A stretch of 64,000 nt of DNA from contig CAVQCO010000002.1 in NCBI GenBank assembly GCA_963711065.1, forward strand, positions 434,001 through 498,000, read 5' to 3'. Each line of letters starts with the position of its first letter. The stretch's first letter is position 1. Below the pieces are notes generated by a model that saw only the letters and a program-made list of their open reading frames with translations, was not told where the DNA came from and ran no database searches. Positions 1 through 9,851 of this stretch are shown one piece after another. This stretch comes from Bog-473 sp963711065 (GTDB lineage Bacteria; Actinomycetota; Acidimicrobiia; Acidimicrobiales; RAAP-2). The position numbers and the translations under genes were made by a program.

Positions 1-888
1 ACGTTCAACACGAAGACCCCCAACGGTTATCGGTACCAAGTGGTGGCGGTGCCGGCGGCTGGATCGAACACGACGAACCTCGCGACGCCACCGGCTCCGT
101 CGACCGGTTGCGGCTTCGCCACTCCGGGTACCGGCACCTACGCGGCAACCCTGTGCTTCGTCGACTTCACACCGTGGAGCAAGGTGACATCCCCGCCTGC
201 CGCGAACGGCAACTGCCTGAGTGGCCAGTTGAGCATGTCCGCCGGCATCGCCGCCACGCCGTTCACCATCTCGTTCTGTATGAGTGTCACCGGCTCCCTC
301 AACGGCAACCCTATTACCGGACAGTCGTCGGCACCGGCCGCCTGCGGGGTCCTTGCAAGGACGGGTTGGAACGACATCAGCGCGGTCGCCCTGCCGACCT
401 ACGCCTGCCCGCCGGGCAGCGAGGCGTTCCTCGGCAACAACGGCTTCTACACCGGCGTCCCCGGCCTCCCCGCGCTCTACACGGTGGCGCAAGGATCCGT
501 GGCCACCGTCACGATCAACCACATCCAGGTGCTCAACTCGAATGGCGCCGCCGCCTCGAACTGGGAGCTGGTGACCGGTGACGCCGAGTCGACCGACCAG
601 AGCGAATCGATCACCTGGACGTCTGACCAGAAGCTGAGCCTGTTGCCCAATTCGCCGAATTCGCCCATCGGGAACGCGTGCGACAGCACGGGGCAGTACG
701 CCCCTCCCGCCTACAACAGCGTGACCGGCCTGACCGGCGTCAACACGACGAGCGTGACCTGCAATGCCACCACCTCCCGTGACCACACCGGCACGACCAT
801 GCTCCAGGCGACGACGCCCACGTCGCTCACCGTGACCCTGACGGGTACGGGCCTGCAGGCCATGTTCCTCGGGGTGCTGCTCCCGTGA
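1..888 (+). CDS. C-terminal part of a secreted surface protein, 5' end outside window
   Basis: The frame is open from base 1, so the gene starts upstream of the window; the first in-window GTG at 40 is only an internal codon. The visible 295 residues are rich in Thr, Ser, Gly, Asn and Pro, contain several cysteines and have no charged or catalytic pattern, as expected for an exported structural protein. It ends in GTGA, which supplies the GTG start of the next gene, a prepilin-like giant, so the two are translationally coupled and probably act in the same surface structure. I do not recognise a named family. A pilus- or surface-associated role is inferred only from the operon. Confidence 0.6.
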   Translation, partial: TFNTKTPNGYRYQVVAVPAAGSNTTNLATPPAPSTGCGFATPGTGTYAATLCFVDFTPWSKVTSPPAANGNCLSGQLSMSAGIAATPFTISFCMSVTGSLNGNPITGQSSAPAACGVLARTGWNDISAVALPTYACPPGSEAFLGNNGFYTGVPGLPALYTVAQGSVATVTINHIQVLNSNGAAASNWELVTGDAESTDQSESITWTSDQKLSLLPNSPNSPIGNACDSTGQYAPPAYNSVTGLTGVNTTSVTCNATTSRDHTGTTMLQATTPTSLTVTLTGTGLQAMFLGVLLP

Positions 889-3617
889 GGCGCCGGGGAC
901 CCGACAGTGAGCGCACGACGCGCTGCGGGGCCGAGGACCGCCGCCGCTCTGAGGCCGGTGACACCCTGGTCGAGATCCTGATCACCCTCACGGTGATCGG
1001 CGTCGCCGCGACGGCGATCCTCCTGGCCTTCGCCACGGCTATCTCGGGCTCGGGGGCACACCAGAGGGTGACGACGATGGACACGATGCTGCGCACGGCA
1101 GCGGCCGAGGTCACGGCCGACATCCAGAATCAATACGTCCAGGCTGAGGCGCAGCCAACGTCAACGGTAGGAAAAGCGGTCGCGAACTGCGCGGGCGCCA
1201 ACCTGGTGGGAACCATTGCCCTCCCGACGGCTGGGTACACCGCCGTCATCACGTCCACCTCGTTCTGGCAGGGCACGCAGGGCAATCCCACCCCCGTCGC
1301 CAACCCGGTCTTTGCCTTCACGACGGCGCAGGCACCGAGCAGCTACACGTCGTGTCCGCCCAACACGAGCCCGAATGGACCCCAGCAGCTGACGGTCACC
1401 GTTTCGTTCAACGGCACGAGTCAGCAGATCACCACCAGCGTGCAAGCCCCCATCGCCCCCTCGAGCGGGACGAACTGCCAGTACCCGGCGTCGCAATTGG
1501 CCTGGGTGCAGCAGCCTGACAACGGGAACGCCGGCTCGGCGCTCTTCCCGGCACCGACCGTCGTCGTCGAGGACAAGACGGGCTGCGTCGTCCAGAACGA
1601 CCTGTCTCAGGTCCAGCTCGCCATCAATACGGGTCCGACCGGCGCAACGCTGAACAACTGCGTGCCCAACCTGGGCTATGGCGAGACGACCTTCCAGAAC
1701 TGCACGCTCAGTGCGATCGGAACCTACAAGCTGTCGGTCACCGACCCGACGGATGGGATCAACACTGCTGTGGTGGGCAACCCCTTCACGATTGCCGCTG
1801 GTGTGCCGGCACAGTTGGTCTTCAAGCAACAGCCCGTCAACGGGACGGGTGGGACGCCGTTCGCCACGACCGGCCAACCGATCACGGTGGCGATCGAAGA
1901 TGCCCAGGGCAATCCCATCCTGGGCGACACCACCACGGTCACCCTGGCCATCGGTACGAACCCGAACAACAACGGAACACTCTCGGGCTGCACCGGCACG
2001 ACTTCCAACGGCCTCGCGACCATCACCGGTTGCAAGATCGACAAAGCGGCGAACGGGTACACACTGACGGCGACCGACGCGGCCGACAATCTGACCGTCC
2101 CCTCCGTGCCGAGCGCGCCGTTCAACATCGCGGTCGGCCCCGCCTTCCAACTCGGCTTCACGACGTCCCCCGGGACGACCGTGGCCGGAGACCCCTTCGG
2201 TACGCAGCCCGTTGTCGCCGTCCAGGACGCCGGTGGCAACACAGTGACCTCGAACACCAGCACGGTCTCGTTGGCCATCGGCACCAACCCGAGCGGCGGG
2301 ACGCTCTCGGGTTGCACGGGAACGACCACCGCGGGCGTCGCCACGTTCAGTGGCTGCAAGATCGACAAGCCCGGAAACGGCTACACGCTGACGGCGAGCG
2401 ACGGGACCCTGCAGCCGGGCACGAGCAACGCGTTCAACATCGTGACGCCCGCCCTCACGTCGTTCAAGGTCGTCCCGGCCACCAACACGCCGACCGCCGG
2501 CACGGGGTTCAACGTCACCATCACCGCGCTCGACCAGTCCGGCTTCACGTTCCCAGGGACCACCGGCACCCAGACGATCGCTTTCAGCGGCCCGTCGAGC
2601 TCGCCCAACGGGACCGCACCTCTCTACCCGGCGACCGTGAGCTTCGCCGCTGGTATCGGCACGGCGAACATCACGCTCTATGACGCCCAGACCACCACTC
2701 TGACGGCGACGCAGGGCAGCGTGACGGGTACGTCGGGCAACGTCACGGTCGCCGCACTCGCCACCCCGGTCGCCTTCACGGTGACGAACCCGGGTCCCCA
2801 GACGGCCGGCACAGGCTTCAGCGAGACCATCATCGCTGCCGACCAGTACGGCAACCCGGCGACCGGTTACACCGGAAACCACACGCTCACCTTCAGCGGA
2901 CCTTCAAATGCGCCGAGCGGCAAGGCTCCGACGTATCCGGCGCAGGTGAACTTCAGCAGCGGCACTGGTACCGCGAACATCACCCTCTACGACGCCCAAA
3001 CGACGACGCTGAAGGCGACCGCAACCGGGCCGAGCCTCACGGGCACCTCGACCAGCTTCACGGTGAGCCCCGGGGCGCCCGGGTTCGTTCTCGGTGACGA
3101 ACCCGGGCACCCAGACGGCGGGCACGCCTTTCAGTGTCACCGTCACCGCCACCGACTCCTACGGCAACGCTGCGGGCAACTACGCCGGCACGCAGACGCT
3201 CAGCTTCTCCGGTCCCTCCAATTCGCCCAACGGGAACCAACCGGTGTACCCGGCGTCAGTCAACTTCACCAACGGCGTGGGCACGGCATCGGGCATCACC
3301 CTCTACGATGCCCAGACCACGTCGCTGACGGTCAGCCAGAACAGCGCCAGCGGCAACTCGGGCAACTTCACGGTCAACGGGACGGGGACGATCTCGACCT
3401 TCGTGCTGTCCAACATCGGCACCCAGACAGCGGGAGCACCGTTCAACGTCACCATCACCGCGGCCGATCCCTACGGCAACGCCTCGGCAGGGTATTCGGG
3501 CGCGAAGACGATCACCTTCAGCGGTCCGTCGAACTCCCCCAATGGGAATGGTCCGACGTACCCAGCGTCGGTGACCTTCGCCGGCGGAGTCGGCACCGCG
3601 TCGATCACCCTCTATGA
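885..3617 (+). CDS. Giant minor-pilin-like adhesin, N-terminal segment (frameshift near 3075)
   Basis: The GTG start at 885 overlaps the previous stop by 4 bp. Residues 1-25 are basic and polar and end in SEAG, followed by DTLVEILITLTVIGV. This is a class III (type IV prepilin) signal with Gly at -1, Glu at +5 and a hydrophobic helix to about residue 52, so a prepilin peptidase should cleave it. Next come three repeats containing QQP and a GCTGT/GCKIDK segment, then Ig-like repeats with TAGT, SGPS and LYDAQTT signatures. The real frame is lost in a G/C run at about 3067-3083; the rest of this ORF is out-of-frame sequence. The same protein continues in the +1 frame from about 3080 and on to 9835, giving about 2,980 residues in all. 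The protein would be a pilus-tip or cell-wall-anchored stalk. Confidence 0.7.
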   Translation: MRRRGPDSERTTRCGAEDRRRSEAGDTLVEILITLTVIGVAATAILLAFATAISGSGAHQRVTTMDTMLRTAAAEVTADIQNQYVQAEAQPTSTVGKAVANCAGANLVGTIALPTAGYTAVITSTSFWQGTQGNPTPVANPVFAFTTAQAPSSYTSCPPNTSPNGPQQLTVTVSFNGTSQQITTSVQAPIAPSSGTNCQYPASQLAWVQQPDNGNAGSALFPAPTVVVEDKTGCVVQNDLSQVQLAINTGPTGATLNNCVPNLGYGETTFQNCTLSAIGTYKLSVTDPTDGINTAVVGNPFTIAAGVPAQLVFKQQPVNGTGGTPFATTGQPITVAIEDAQGNPILGDTTTVTLAIGTNPNNNGTLSGCTGTTSNGLATITGCKIDKAANGYTLTATDAADNLTVPSVPSAPFNIAVGPAFQLGFTTSPGTTVAGDPFGTQPVVAVQDAGGNTVTSNTSTVSLAIGTNPSGGTLSGCTGTTTAGVATFSGCKIDKPGNGYTLTASDGTLQPGTSNAFNIVTPALTSFKVVPATNTPTAGTGFNVTITALDQSGFTFPGTTGTQTIAFSGPSSSPNGTAPLYPATVSFAAGIGTANITLYDAQTTTLTATQGSVTGTSGNVTVAALATPVAFTVTNPGPQTAGTGFSETIIAADQYGNPATGYTGNHTLTFSGPSNAPSGKAPTYPAQVNFSSGTGTANITLYDAQTTTLKATATGPSLTGTSTSFTVSPGAPGFVLGDEPGHPDGGHAFQCHRHRHRLLRQRCGQLRRHADAQLLRSLQFAQREPTGVPGVSQLHQRRGHGIGHHPLRCPDHVADGQPEQRQRQLGQLHGQRDGDDLDLRAVQHRHPDSGSTVQRHHHRGRSLRQRLGRVFGREDDHLQRSVELPQWEWSDVPSVGDLRRRSRHRVDHPL

Positions 3618-6600
3618 CGCTCAGACGACGACGCTGACCGCCAGCGCCACGGGGCCCAGCCTCACCGGCACCTCCAACTCCTTCACGGTCAACGGGAAAG
3701 CGGCATCTGCGTTCTCGATCACCAACCCCGGGACGCAGACCGCCGGAACCCAATTCACACTGACCATCACCGCGGTCGACACCTACGGCAACACCGATAC
3801 CGGCTACAACCCGGGATTCTTCTCGAACCTCAACTTCAGCGGCCCGAGCAACGCACCAGACGGGACCGCGCCGACCTACACAGGCAACGGCTTCTTCGGT
3901 ACGTATCCATTTACCAACGGCGTGACGACAGCCAACGTCACGCTGTACGACGCCCAGACGACGGCGATCACGGCCACGCAGAACGCGGTCACCGGCACCT
4001 CGACGAGCTTCACGGTGAACTCTGGCGGGGTCGTCGACCTCGGGGTCTCGGGCTACCCGAGCCCGGTCACGGCCGGGACGGCCAACAACGTCACGGTCAC
4101 GGCATTGGACGCCTATGACAACACGGCCACCAGCTACACCGGCACGGTCCACTTCACCAGCAGCGACGGCTACGCCGTGCTGCCGGCCAACTACGCCTTC
4201 ACCGGCGGCGACGCGGGGACCCATACCTTCTCGGTGACCCTGAAGACGGCCGGCGCCCAGTCCATCACCGCCACCGACACGGTGACCGGTTCGATCACGG
4301 GCACCCAGAGCGGCATCTCGGTGCTCTCGGCTGCAGCCACGACTCTGACGGTCTCGGGCTTCCCGAGCCCGACCACGGCCGGGGCGGCTCACAACGTGAC
4401 CGTCACCGCCAAGGACGCCTTCGGCAACACCGCCACCGGTTACACCGGCACGGTCCACTTCACGAGCAGCGACGGCAACGCCGTGCTGCCGGCCAACTAC
4501 ACCTTCACCGGCGGTGACGCGGGGACCCACACCTTCTCGGTGACCCTGAAGACGGCGGGCACCCAGTCCATCACCGCCACCGACACGGTGACGGGTTCGA
4601 TCACCGGCACCCAGAGCGGCATCACGGTGCAGATCGGGCCGGCCACCACGCTCGTCGTCTCGGGCTTCCCGAGCCCGACCACGGCCGGGGCGGCCCACAG
4701 CGTGACGGTCACGGCCAAGGACGCCGGCGGCAACACGGCCACGGGCTACACCGGGACGGTCCACTTCACGAGCACCGACGGCTGGGCGTCCGCCGGCTCG
4801 GGCCTGCCGGCCAACTACACCTTCGTCGCCGGCGACAACGGGGTCCACACCTTCACCAACGGGGTCACCCTCAAGACGGCGGGCACCCAGTCCATCACCG
4901 CCACCGACACGGTGACGGGGACCATCACGGGCACCCAGGGCTCCATCACGGTGCAGGCGGCCGGGGCCAGCAAGCTGGCCTTCGCCCAGCAGCCGACGAC
5001 GACCACGGCCGGCACCGCCATCACCCCGGCCGTGACCGTGCAGGTCCAAGACCTCTACGGCAACGCCGTGGCCGACTCGGGGGCGACGGTGAACATGACC
5101 GTCAGCACCGGGCCGGGGAGCTTCACCGGCACCTCGACCACGAGCGCCACGACGAACGGATCGGGGCTGGCGACCTTCGGCAACCTCGTCCTCAACACGT
5201 CGGGCACCACCTACAGCCTCCAGGCGGCCTCGTCTGGCCTCACCTCGGGCACCTCGGGCACCTTCACGGTGAACGCCGCCTCGGCGACCACCTTGACGGT
5301 CGCCGGCTTCACCAGCCCGACCGCAGCCGGCGCGGCCCACAACGTGACCGTCACCGCCCACGACACCTTCGGCAACGTGGCCACCGGCTACACGGGCACG
5401 GTCCACTTCACGAGCACCGACGGCCAGGCCACCGCCGGCGCCGGCCTGCCGGCCAACTACGCCTTCACCGGGGGCGACGCCGGGACGCACACCTTCTCGG
5501 CCACCCTCAAGACGGCGGGCACCCAGTCGATCACCGCCACCGACACGGTCACGGGGACCATCACGGGCACCCAGAGCTCCATCACCGTGCTCCCGGGCGT
5601 GACGTCCACCCTCGTCGTCTCGGCCTTCCCCAGCCCGACCACGGCGGGCACGGCCCACAGCGTCACGGTCACGGCCCAGGACGCGTTCGGCAACACGACG
5701 CCGGGCTACACCGGGACGGTCCACTTCACCAGCAGCGACGGCCAGGCCACGGCGGGCGCCGGCCTGCCGGCCAACTACGCCTTCGTCGCCGGCGACAACG
5801 GGGTCCACACCTTCACCAACGGGGTCACCCTCAAGACGGCGGGCACCCAGTCCATCACCGCCACCGACACGGTGACGGGGACCATCACGGGCACCCAGGG
5901 CTCCATCTCGGTGCTCTCGAGCAACGCCACCACCCTCGTCGTCTCGGCCTTCCCGAGCCCGACCACGGCCGGGGTGGCCCACAGCGTGACGGTCAGCGCC
6001 CATGACGCCTTCGGCAACACGGCCACGGGTTACACCGGCACCGTCCACTTCACCAGCACCGACGGCGTGGCCGTCCTGCCGGCCAACTACGCCTTCGTCG
6101 CCGGCGACAACGGGGTCCACACCTTCACCAACGGAGTCACCCTCAAGACGGCGGGCACCCAGTCCATCACCGCCACCGACACGGTGACGGGGACCATCAC
6201 GGGCACCGAGGGCTCCATCACGGTGAACCCCGCCTCGGCCACCACGCTGGTCGTCTCGGGCTTCCCGAGCCCGACCACGGCCGGGGTGGCCCACAGCGTG
6301 ACGGTCACGGCCCACGACGCCTTCGGCAACACGGCCACGGGCTACACCGGCACGGTCCACTTCACGAGCACCGACGGCTGGGCGTCCGCCGGCTCGGGCC
6401 TGCCGGCCAACTACACCTTCGTCGCCGGCGACAACGGGGTCCACACCTTCACCAACGGGGTCACCCTCAAGACGGCGGGCACCCAGTCCATCACCGCCAC
6501 CGACACGGTGACGGGGACCATCACGGGCACCGAGGGCTCCATCACGGTGAACCCCGCCGCCGCGGCCACCTTGACGGTCTCGGCCTTCCCGAGCCCGACC

Positions 6601-7146
6601 ACGGCCGGGGTGGCCCACAGCGTGACGGTCACGGCCCAAGACGCGTTCGGCAACACGACGCCGGGCTACACCGGGACCGTCCACTTCACGAGCACCGACG
6701 GCCAGGCCACCGCGGGCGCCGGTCTGCCGGCCAACTACACCTTCGTCGCCGGCGACAACGGGGTCCACACCTTCACCAACGGGGTCACCCTCAAGACGGC
6801 GGGCACCCAGTCCATCACCGCCACCGACACGGTGACGGGGACCATCACGGGCACCCAGGGCTCCATCACGGTGCTCTCGGCTGCAGCCACGACTCTGACG
6901 GTCTCGGGCTTCCCGAGCCCGACCACGGCCGGGGCGGCTCACAACGTGACCGTCACCGCCAAGGACGCCTTCGGCAACACGGCCACGGGCTACACCGGCA
7001 CCGTCCACTTCACCAGCACCGACGGCGCGCCGGCCTGCCGGCCAACTACGCCTTCGTCGCCGGCGACAACGGGGTCCACACCTTCACCAACGGGGTCACC
7101 CTCAAGACGGCGGGCACCCAGTCCATCACCGCCACCGACATGGTGA
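3094..7146 (+). CDS. Giant Ig-repeat adhesin, second segment
   Basis: This continues the protein begun at 885 after the frameshift near 3075; the first codon listed is internal, since the sequence just upstream already reads as repeat (SFSVTNPG). Three TNPGTQTAGT-type Ig-like repeats of about 90 residues are followed by about ten repeats of a second type. The second type has the signatures FPSPTTAG, DAFGNTATGYTGTVHFTS, GDNGVHTFTNGVTLKTAG and TATDTVTGTITGT (about 83-107 residues each). One divergent QQP unit interrupts them near 4960-5280. The pattern resembles bacterial Ig-like/invasin-type stalk domains. At about 7027 a repeat has lost roughly 13 bases relative to its siblings and the frame breaks. 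Confidence 0.7.
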   Translation: MTNPGTQTAGTPFSVTVTATDSYGNAAGNYAGTQTLSFSGPSNSPNGNQPVYPASVNFTNGVGTASGITLYDAQTTSLTVSQNSASGNSGNFTVNGTGTISTFVLSNIGTQTAGAPFNVTITAADPYGNASAGYSGAKTITFSGPSNSPNGNGPTYPASVTFAGGVGTASITLYDAQTTTLTASATGPSLTGTSNSFTVNGKAASAFSITNPGTQTAGTQFTLTITAVDTYGNTDTGYNPGFFSNLNFSGPSNAPDGTAPTYTGNGFFGTYPFTNGVTTANVTLYDAQTTAITATQNAVTGTSTSFTVNSGGVVDLGVSGYPSPVTAGTANNVTVTALDAYDNTATSYTGTVHFTSSDGYAVLPANYAFTGGDAGTHTFSVTLKTAGAQSITATDTVTGSITGTQSGISVLSAAATTLTVSGFPSPTTAGAAHNVTVTAKDAFGNTATGYTGTVHFTSSDGNAVLPANYTFTGGDAGTHTFSVTLKTAGTQSITATDTVTGSITGTQSGITVQIGPATTLVVSGFPSPTTAGAAHSVTVTAKDAGGNTATGYTGTVHFTSTDGWASAGSGLPANYTFVAGDNGVHTFTNGVTLKTAGTQSITATDTVTGTITGTQGSITVQAAGASKLAFAQQPTTTTAGTAITPAVTVQVQDLYGNAVADSGATVNMTVSTGPGSFTGTSTTSATTNGSGLATFGNLVLNTSGTTYSLQAASSGLTSGTSGTFTVNAASATTLTVAGFTSPTAAGAAHNVTVTAHDTFGNVATGYTGTVHFTSTDGQATAGAGLPANYAFTGGDAGTHTFSATLKTAGTQSITATDTVTGTITGTQSSITVLPGVTSTLVVSAFPSPTTAGTAHSVTVTAQDAFGNTTPGYTGTVHFTSSDGQATAGAGLPANYAFVAGDNGVHTFTNGVTLKTAGTQSITATDTVTGTITGTQGSISVLSSNATTLVVSAFPSPTTAGVAHSVTVSAHDAFGNTATGYTGTVHFTSTDGVAVLPANYAFVAGDNGVHTFTNGVTLKTAGTQSITATDTVTGTITGTEGSITVNPASATTLVVSGFPSPTTAGVAHSVTVTAHDAFGNTATGYTGTVHFTSTDGWASAGSGLPANYTFVAGDNGVHTFTNGVTLKTAGTQSITATDTVTGTITGTEGSITVNPAAAATLTVSAFPSPTTAGVAHSVTVTAQDAFGNTTPGYTGTVHFTSTDGQATAGAGLPANYTFVAGDNGVHTFTNGVTLKTAGTQSITATDTVTGTITGTQGSITVLSAAATTLTVSGFPSPTTAGAAHNVTVTAKDAFGNTATGYTGTVHFTSTDGAPACRPTTPSSPATTGSTPSPTGSPSRRRAPSPSPPPTW

Positions 7147-7552
7147 CGGGGACCATCACGGGCACCCAGGGCTCCATCACGGTGAACCCCGCCTCGGCGA
7201 CCAGCTTGACCGTCTCCGGCTTCCCGAGCCCGACCACGGCCGGGGCGGCCCACAGCGTGACGGTCACGGCCCTCGACGCCTTCGGCAACACGGCCACGGG
7301 CTACACCGGGACGGTCCACTTCACGAGCACCGACGGCTGGGCGTCCGCCGGCTCGGGCCTGCCGGCCAACTACACCTTCGTCGCCGGCGACAACGGGGTC
7401 CACACCTTCACCAACGGGGTCACCCTCAAGACGGCGGGCACCCAGTCCATCACCGCCACCGACACGGTGACCGGGACCATCACGGGCACCCAGGGCTCCA
7501 TCACGGTGCAGGCGGCCGGGGCCAGCAAGCTGGCCTTCGCCCAGCAGCCGAC
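7140..7552 (+). CDS. Giant Ig-repeat adhesin, third segment
   Basis: Repeat-coding sequence resumes in a new frame after the break at about 7027. It covers one FPSPTTAG-type unit and the start of a QQP-type unit. Compared with the sibling sequence at 4990-5000, there is one extra base at about 7552, where ACGACG has become ACGCACG. This shifts the frame again. The remainder of this open frame to 9068 is an Arg/His-rich shadow and not a real product. Confidence 0.5.
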
Positions 7553-7587
7553 GCACGACCACGGCCGGCACCGCCATCACCCCGGCC

Positions 7588-8907
7588 GTGAACGTGCAGG
7601 TCCAAGACCTCTACGGCAACGCCGTGGCCGACTCGGGGGCGACGGTGAACATGACCGTCAGCACCGGGCCGGGGAGCTTCACCGGCACCTCGACCACGAG
7701 CGCCACGACGAACGGATCGGGGCTGGCGACCTTCGGCAACCTCGTCCTCAACACGTCGGGCACCACCTACAGCCTCCAGGCGGCCTCGTCCGGCCTCACC
7801 TCGGGCACCTCGGGCACCTTCACGGTGAACGCCGCCTCGGCGACCACCTTGACGGTCGCCGGCTTCACCAGCCCGACCGCAGCCGGCGCGGCCCACAACG
7901 TGACCGTCACCGCCCACGACACCTTCGGCAACGTGGCCACCGGCTACACGGGCACGGTCCACTTCACGAGCACCGACGGCCAGGCCACCGCCGGCGCCGG
8001 CCTGCCGGCCAACTACGCCTTCACCGGGGGCGACGCCGGGACGCACACCTTCTCGGCCACCCTCAAGACGGCGGGCACCCAGTCGATCACCGCCACCGAC
8101 ACGGTCACGGGGACCATCACGGGCACCCAGAGCTCCATCACCGTGCTCCCGGGCGTGACGTCCACCCTCGTCGTCTCGGCCTTCCCCAGCCCGACCACGG
8201 CGGGCACGGCCCACAGCGTCACGGTCACGGCCCAGGACGCGTTCGGCAACACGACGCCGGGCTACACCGGGACGGTCCACTTCACCAGCACCGACGGCCA
8301 GGCCACGGCGGGTGCGGGCCTGCCGGCCAACTACGCCTTCGTCGCTGGCGACAACGGGGTCCACACCTTCACCAACGGGGTCACCCTCAAGACGGCGGGC
8401 ACCCAGTCCATCACCGCCACCGACACGGTGACGGGGACCATCACGGGCACCCAGGGCTCCATCTCGGTGCTCTCGAGCAACGCCACCACCCTCGTCGTCT
8501 CGGCCTTCCCGAGCCCGACCACGGCCGGGGTGGCCCACAGCGTGACGGTCAGCGCCCACGACGCCTTCGGCAACACGGCCACGGGTTACACCGGCACCGT
8601 CCACTTCACCAGCACCGACGGCGAGGCCGTCCTGCCGGCCAACTACGCCTTCGTCGCCGGCGACAACGGGGTCCACACCTTCACCAACGGAGTCACCCTC
8701 AAGACGGCGGGCACCCAGTCCATCACCGCCACCGACACGGTGACGGGGACCATCACGGGCACCGAGGGCTCCATCACGGTGAACCCGGCCTCGGCCACCA
8801 CGCTCGTCGTCTCGGGCTTCCCGAGCCCGACCACGGCCGGGGTGGCCCACAGCGTGACGGTCACGGCCCACGACGCCTTCGGCAACACGGCCACGGGCTA
8901 CACCGGG
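7588..8907 (+). CDS. Giant Ig-repeat adhesin, fourth segment
   Basis: Coding resumes just after the extra base at about 7552, and the codon at 7588 is internal. It contains the rest of the QQP-type unit and four and a half FPSPTTAG-type units. The segment is almost identical to 5032-6350, 2,556 bp upstream. Near 8907 one extra G (CCGGGCACGG against CCGGCACGG in sibling units) breaks the frame. The ORF itself runs on to 9444 as shadow sequence. Confidence 0.55.
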
Positions 8908-9064
8908 CACGGTCCACTTCACGAGCACCGACGGCTGGGCGTCCGCCGGCTCGGGCCTGCCGGCCAACTACACCTTCGTCGCCGGCGACAACGGGGTCCA
9001 CACCTTCACCAACGGGGTCACCCTCAAGACGGCGGGCACCCAGTCCATCACCGCCACCGACACG

Positions 9065-9835
9065 GTGACGGGGACCATCACGGGCACCGAGGGCTCCATC
9101 ACGGTGAACCCCGCCGCCGCGGCCACCTTGACGGTCTCGGCCTTCCCGAGCCCGACCACGGCCGGGGTGGCCCACAGCGTGACGGTCACGGCCCAAGACG
9201 CGTTCGGCAACACGACGCCGGGCTACACCGGGACCGTCCACTTCACGAGCACCGACGGCCAGGCCACCGCGGGCGCCGGCCTGCCGGCCAACTACACCTT
9301 CGTCGCCGGCGACAACGGGGTCCACACCTTCACCAACGGGGTCACCCTCAAGACGGCGGGCACCCAGTCCATCACCGCCACCGACACGGTGACGGGGACC
9401 ATCACGGGCACCCAGGGCTCCATCACGGTGCAGGCGGCTGCTGAGGCTGGCATCGGGCTGACGAACATCACCCAGCAGCCGACTCCGAACCTGACGTGCA
9501 GCGGGGCCGTGGGGAGCGTGACCTGCACGTCGACGGGCGAAGGCAGCCTGAATGGGAATGGAAACGCTTCCGCTCGGACGGTCACGGCAAGTATCCAGCT
9601 GGAGGACCAGTATGGCAACGCCGTGACTAACACCACGGGGAGCGCCATCACGGTCGCCCTGTCGGTCGGCGCATCGAGCGGAACGGTGAACCCGACGTCG
9701 TTGACCATTCCAACGAACCAGTCGGTGTCGACGGGCCAGTTCACTCTCGTTCGCTCTTCGGGATCGCCGAAGACGGCCACCATGACCGCAAAGGTCGGTG
9801 CCGTCACAGAGCTCACGATCACCCTTTCGAGTTGA
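9065..9835 (+). CDS. Giant Ig-repeat adhesin, C-terminal segment
   Basis: This is the last frame of the giant protein; true coding resumes at about 8908 and the listed codon is internal. It contains one full and one partial FPSPTTAG-type repeat. From about 9430 there is a distinct C-terminal domain with ITQQPTPNL, paired cysteines, an LEDQYGNAVTN segment and a final TELTITLSS strand. There is no LPXTG sortase motif, so attachment should depend on the N-terminal pilin helix. The stop at 9833-9835 lies 17 bp before the next gene. Confidence 0.6.
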   Translation: MTGTITGTEGSITVNPAAAATLTVSAFPSPTTAGVAHSVTVTAQDAFGNTTPGYTGTVHFTSTDGQATAGAGLPANYTFVAGDNGVHTFTNGVTLKTAGTQSITATDTVTGTITGTQGSITVQAAAEAGIGLTNITQQPTPNLTCSGAVGSVTCTSTGEGSLNGNGNASARTVTASIQLEDQYGNAVTNTTGSAITVALSVGASSGTVNPTSLTIPTNQSVSTGQFTLVRSSGSPKTATMTAKVGAVTELTITLSS

Positions 9836-9851
9836 TGGCGGGCGAGACGAG

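Larger units (their letters stand above)
4320..9428 (+). repeat. Tandem duplication of about 2.55 kb inside the adhesin gene
   Basis: Bases 4320-6873 recur at 6874-9428 with an offset of 2,553-2,557 bp, the change being due to small indels. Examples are CAGGTCCAAGACCTCTACGG at 5041 and 7597, and GCTCTCGGCTGCAGCC at about 4322 and 6875. Identity is nearly complete except for about 4440-4640 against 6993-7195, which look replaced by sequence from another repeat unit. The period corresponds to 851-852 codons, so an error-free duplication would stay in frame. It may be a recent expansion by unequal recombination, or an assembly artefact in repetitive DNA. Confidence 0.85.

Noticed and set aside
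1161..2882. Long minus-strand frame opposite the adhesin N-terminal part
   Set aside because: The product is Arg/Gly-rich with no motif, while the plus strand shows clear pilin and Ig-like features.
3256..7008. A minus-strand open frame of 1,250 codons across the adhesin repeats
   Set aside because: It is a GC-rich shadow of the repeated plus-strand gene, rich in Gly, Arg, Asp and Val with no domain of its own.
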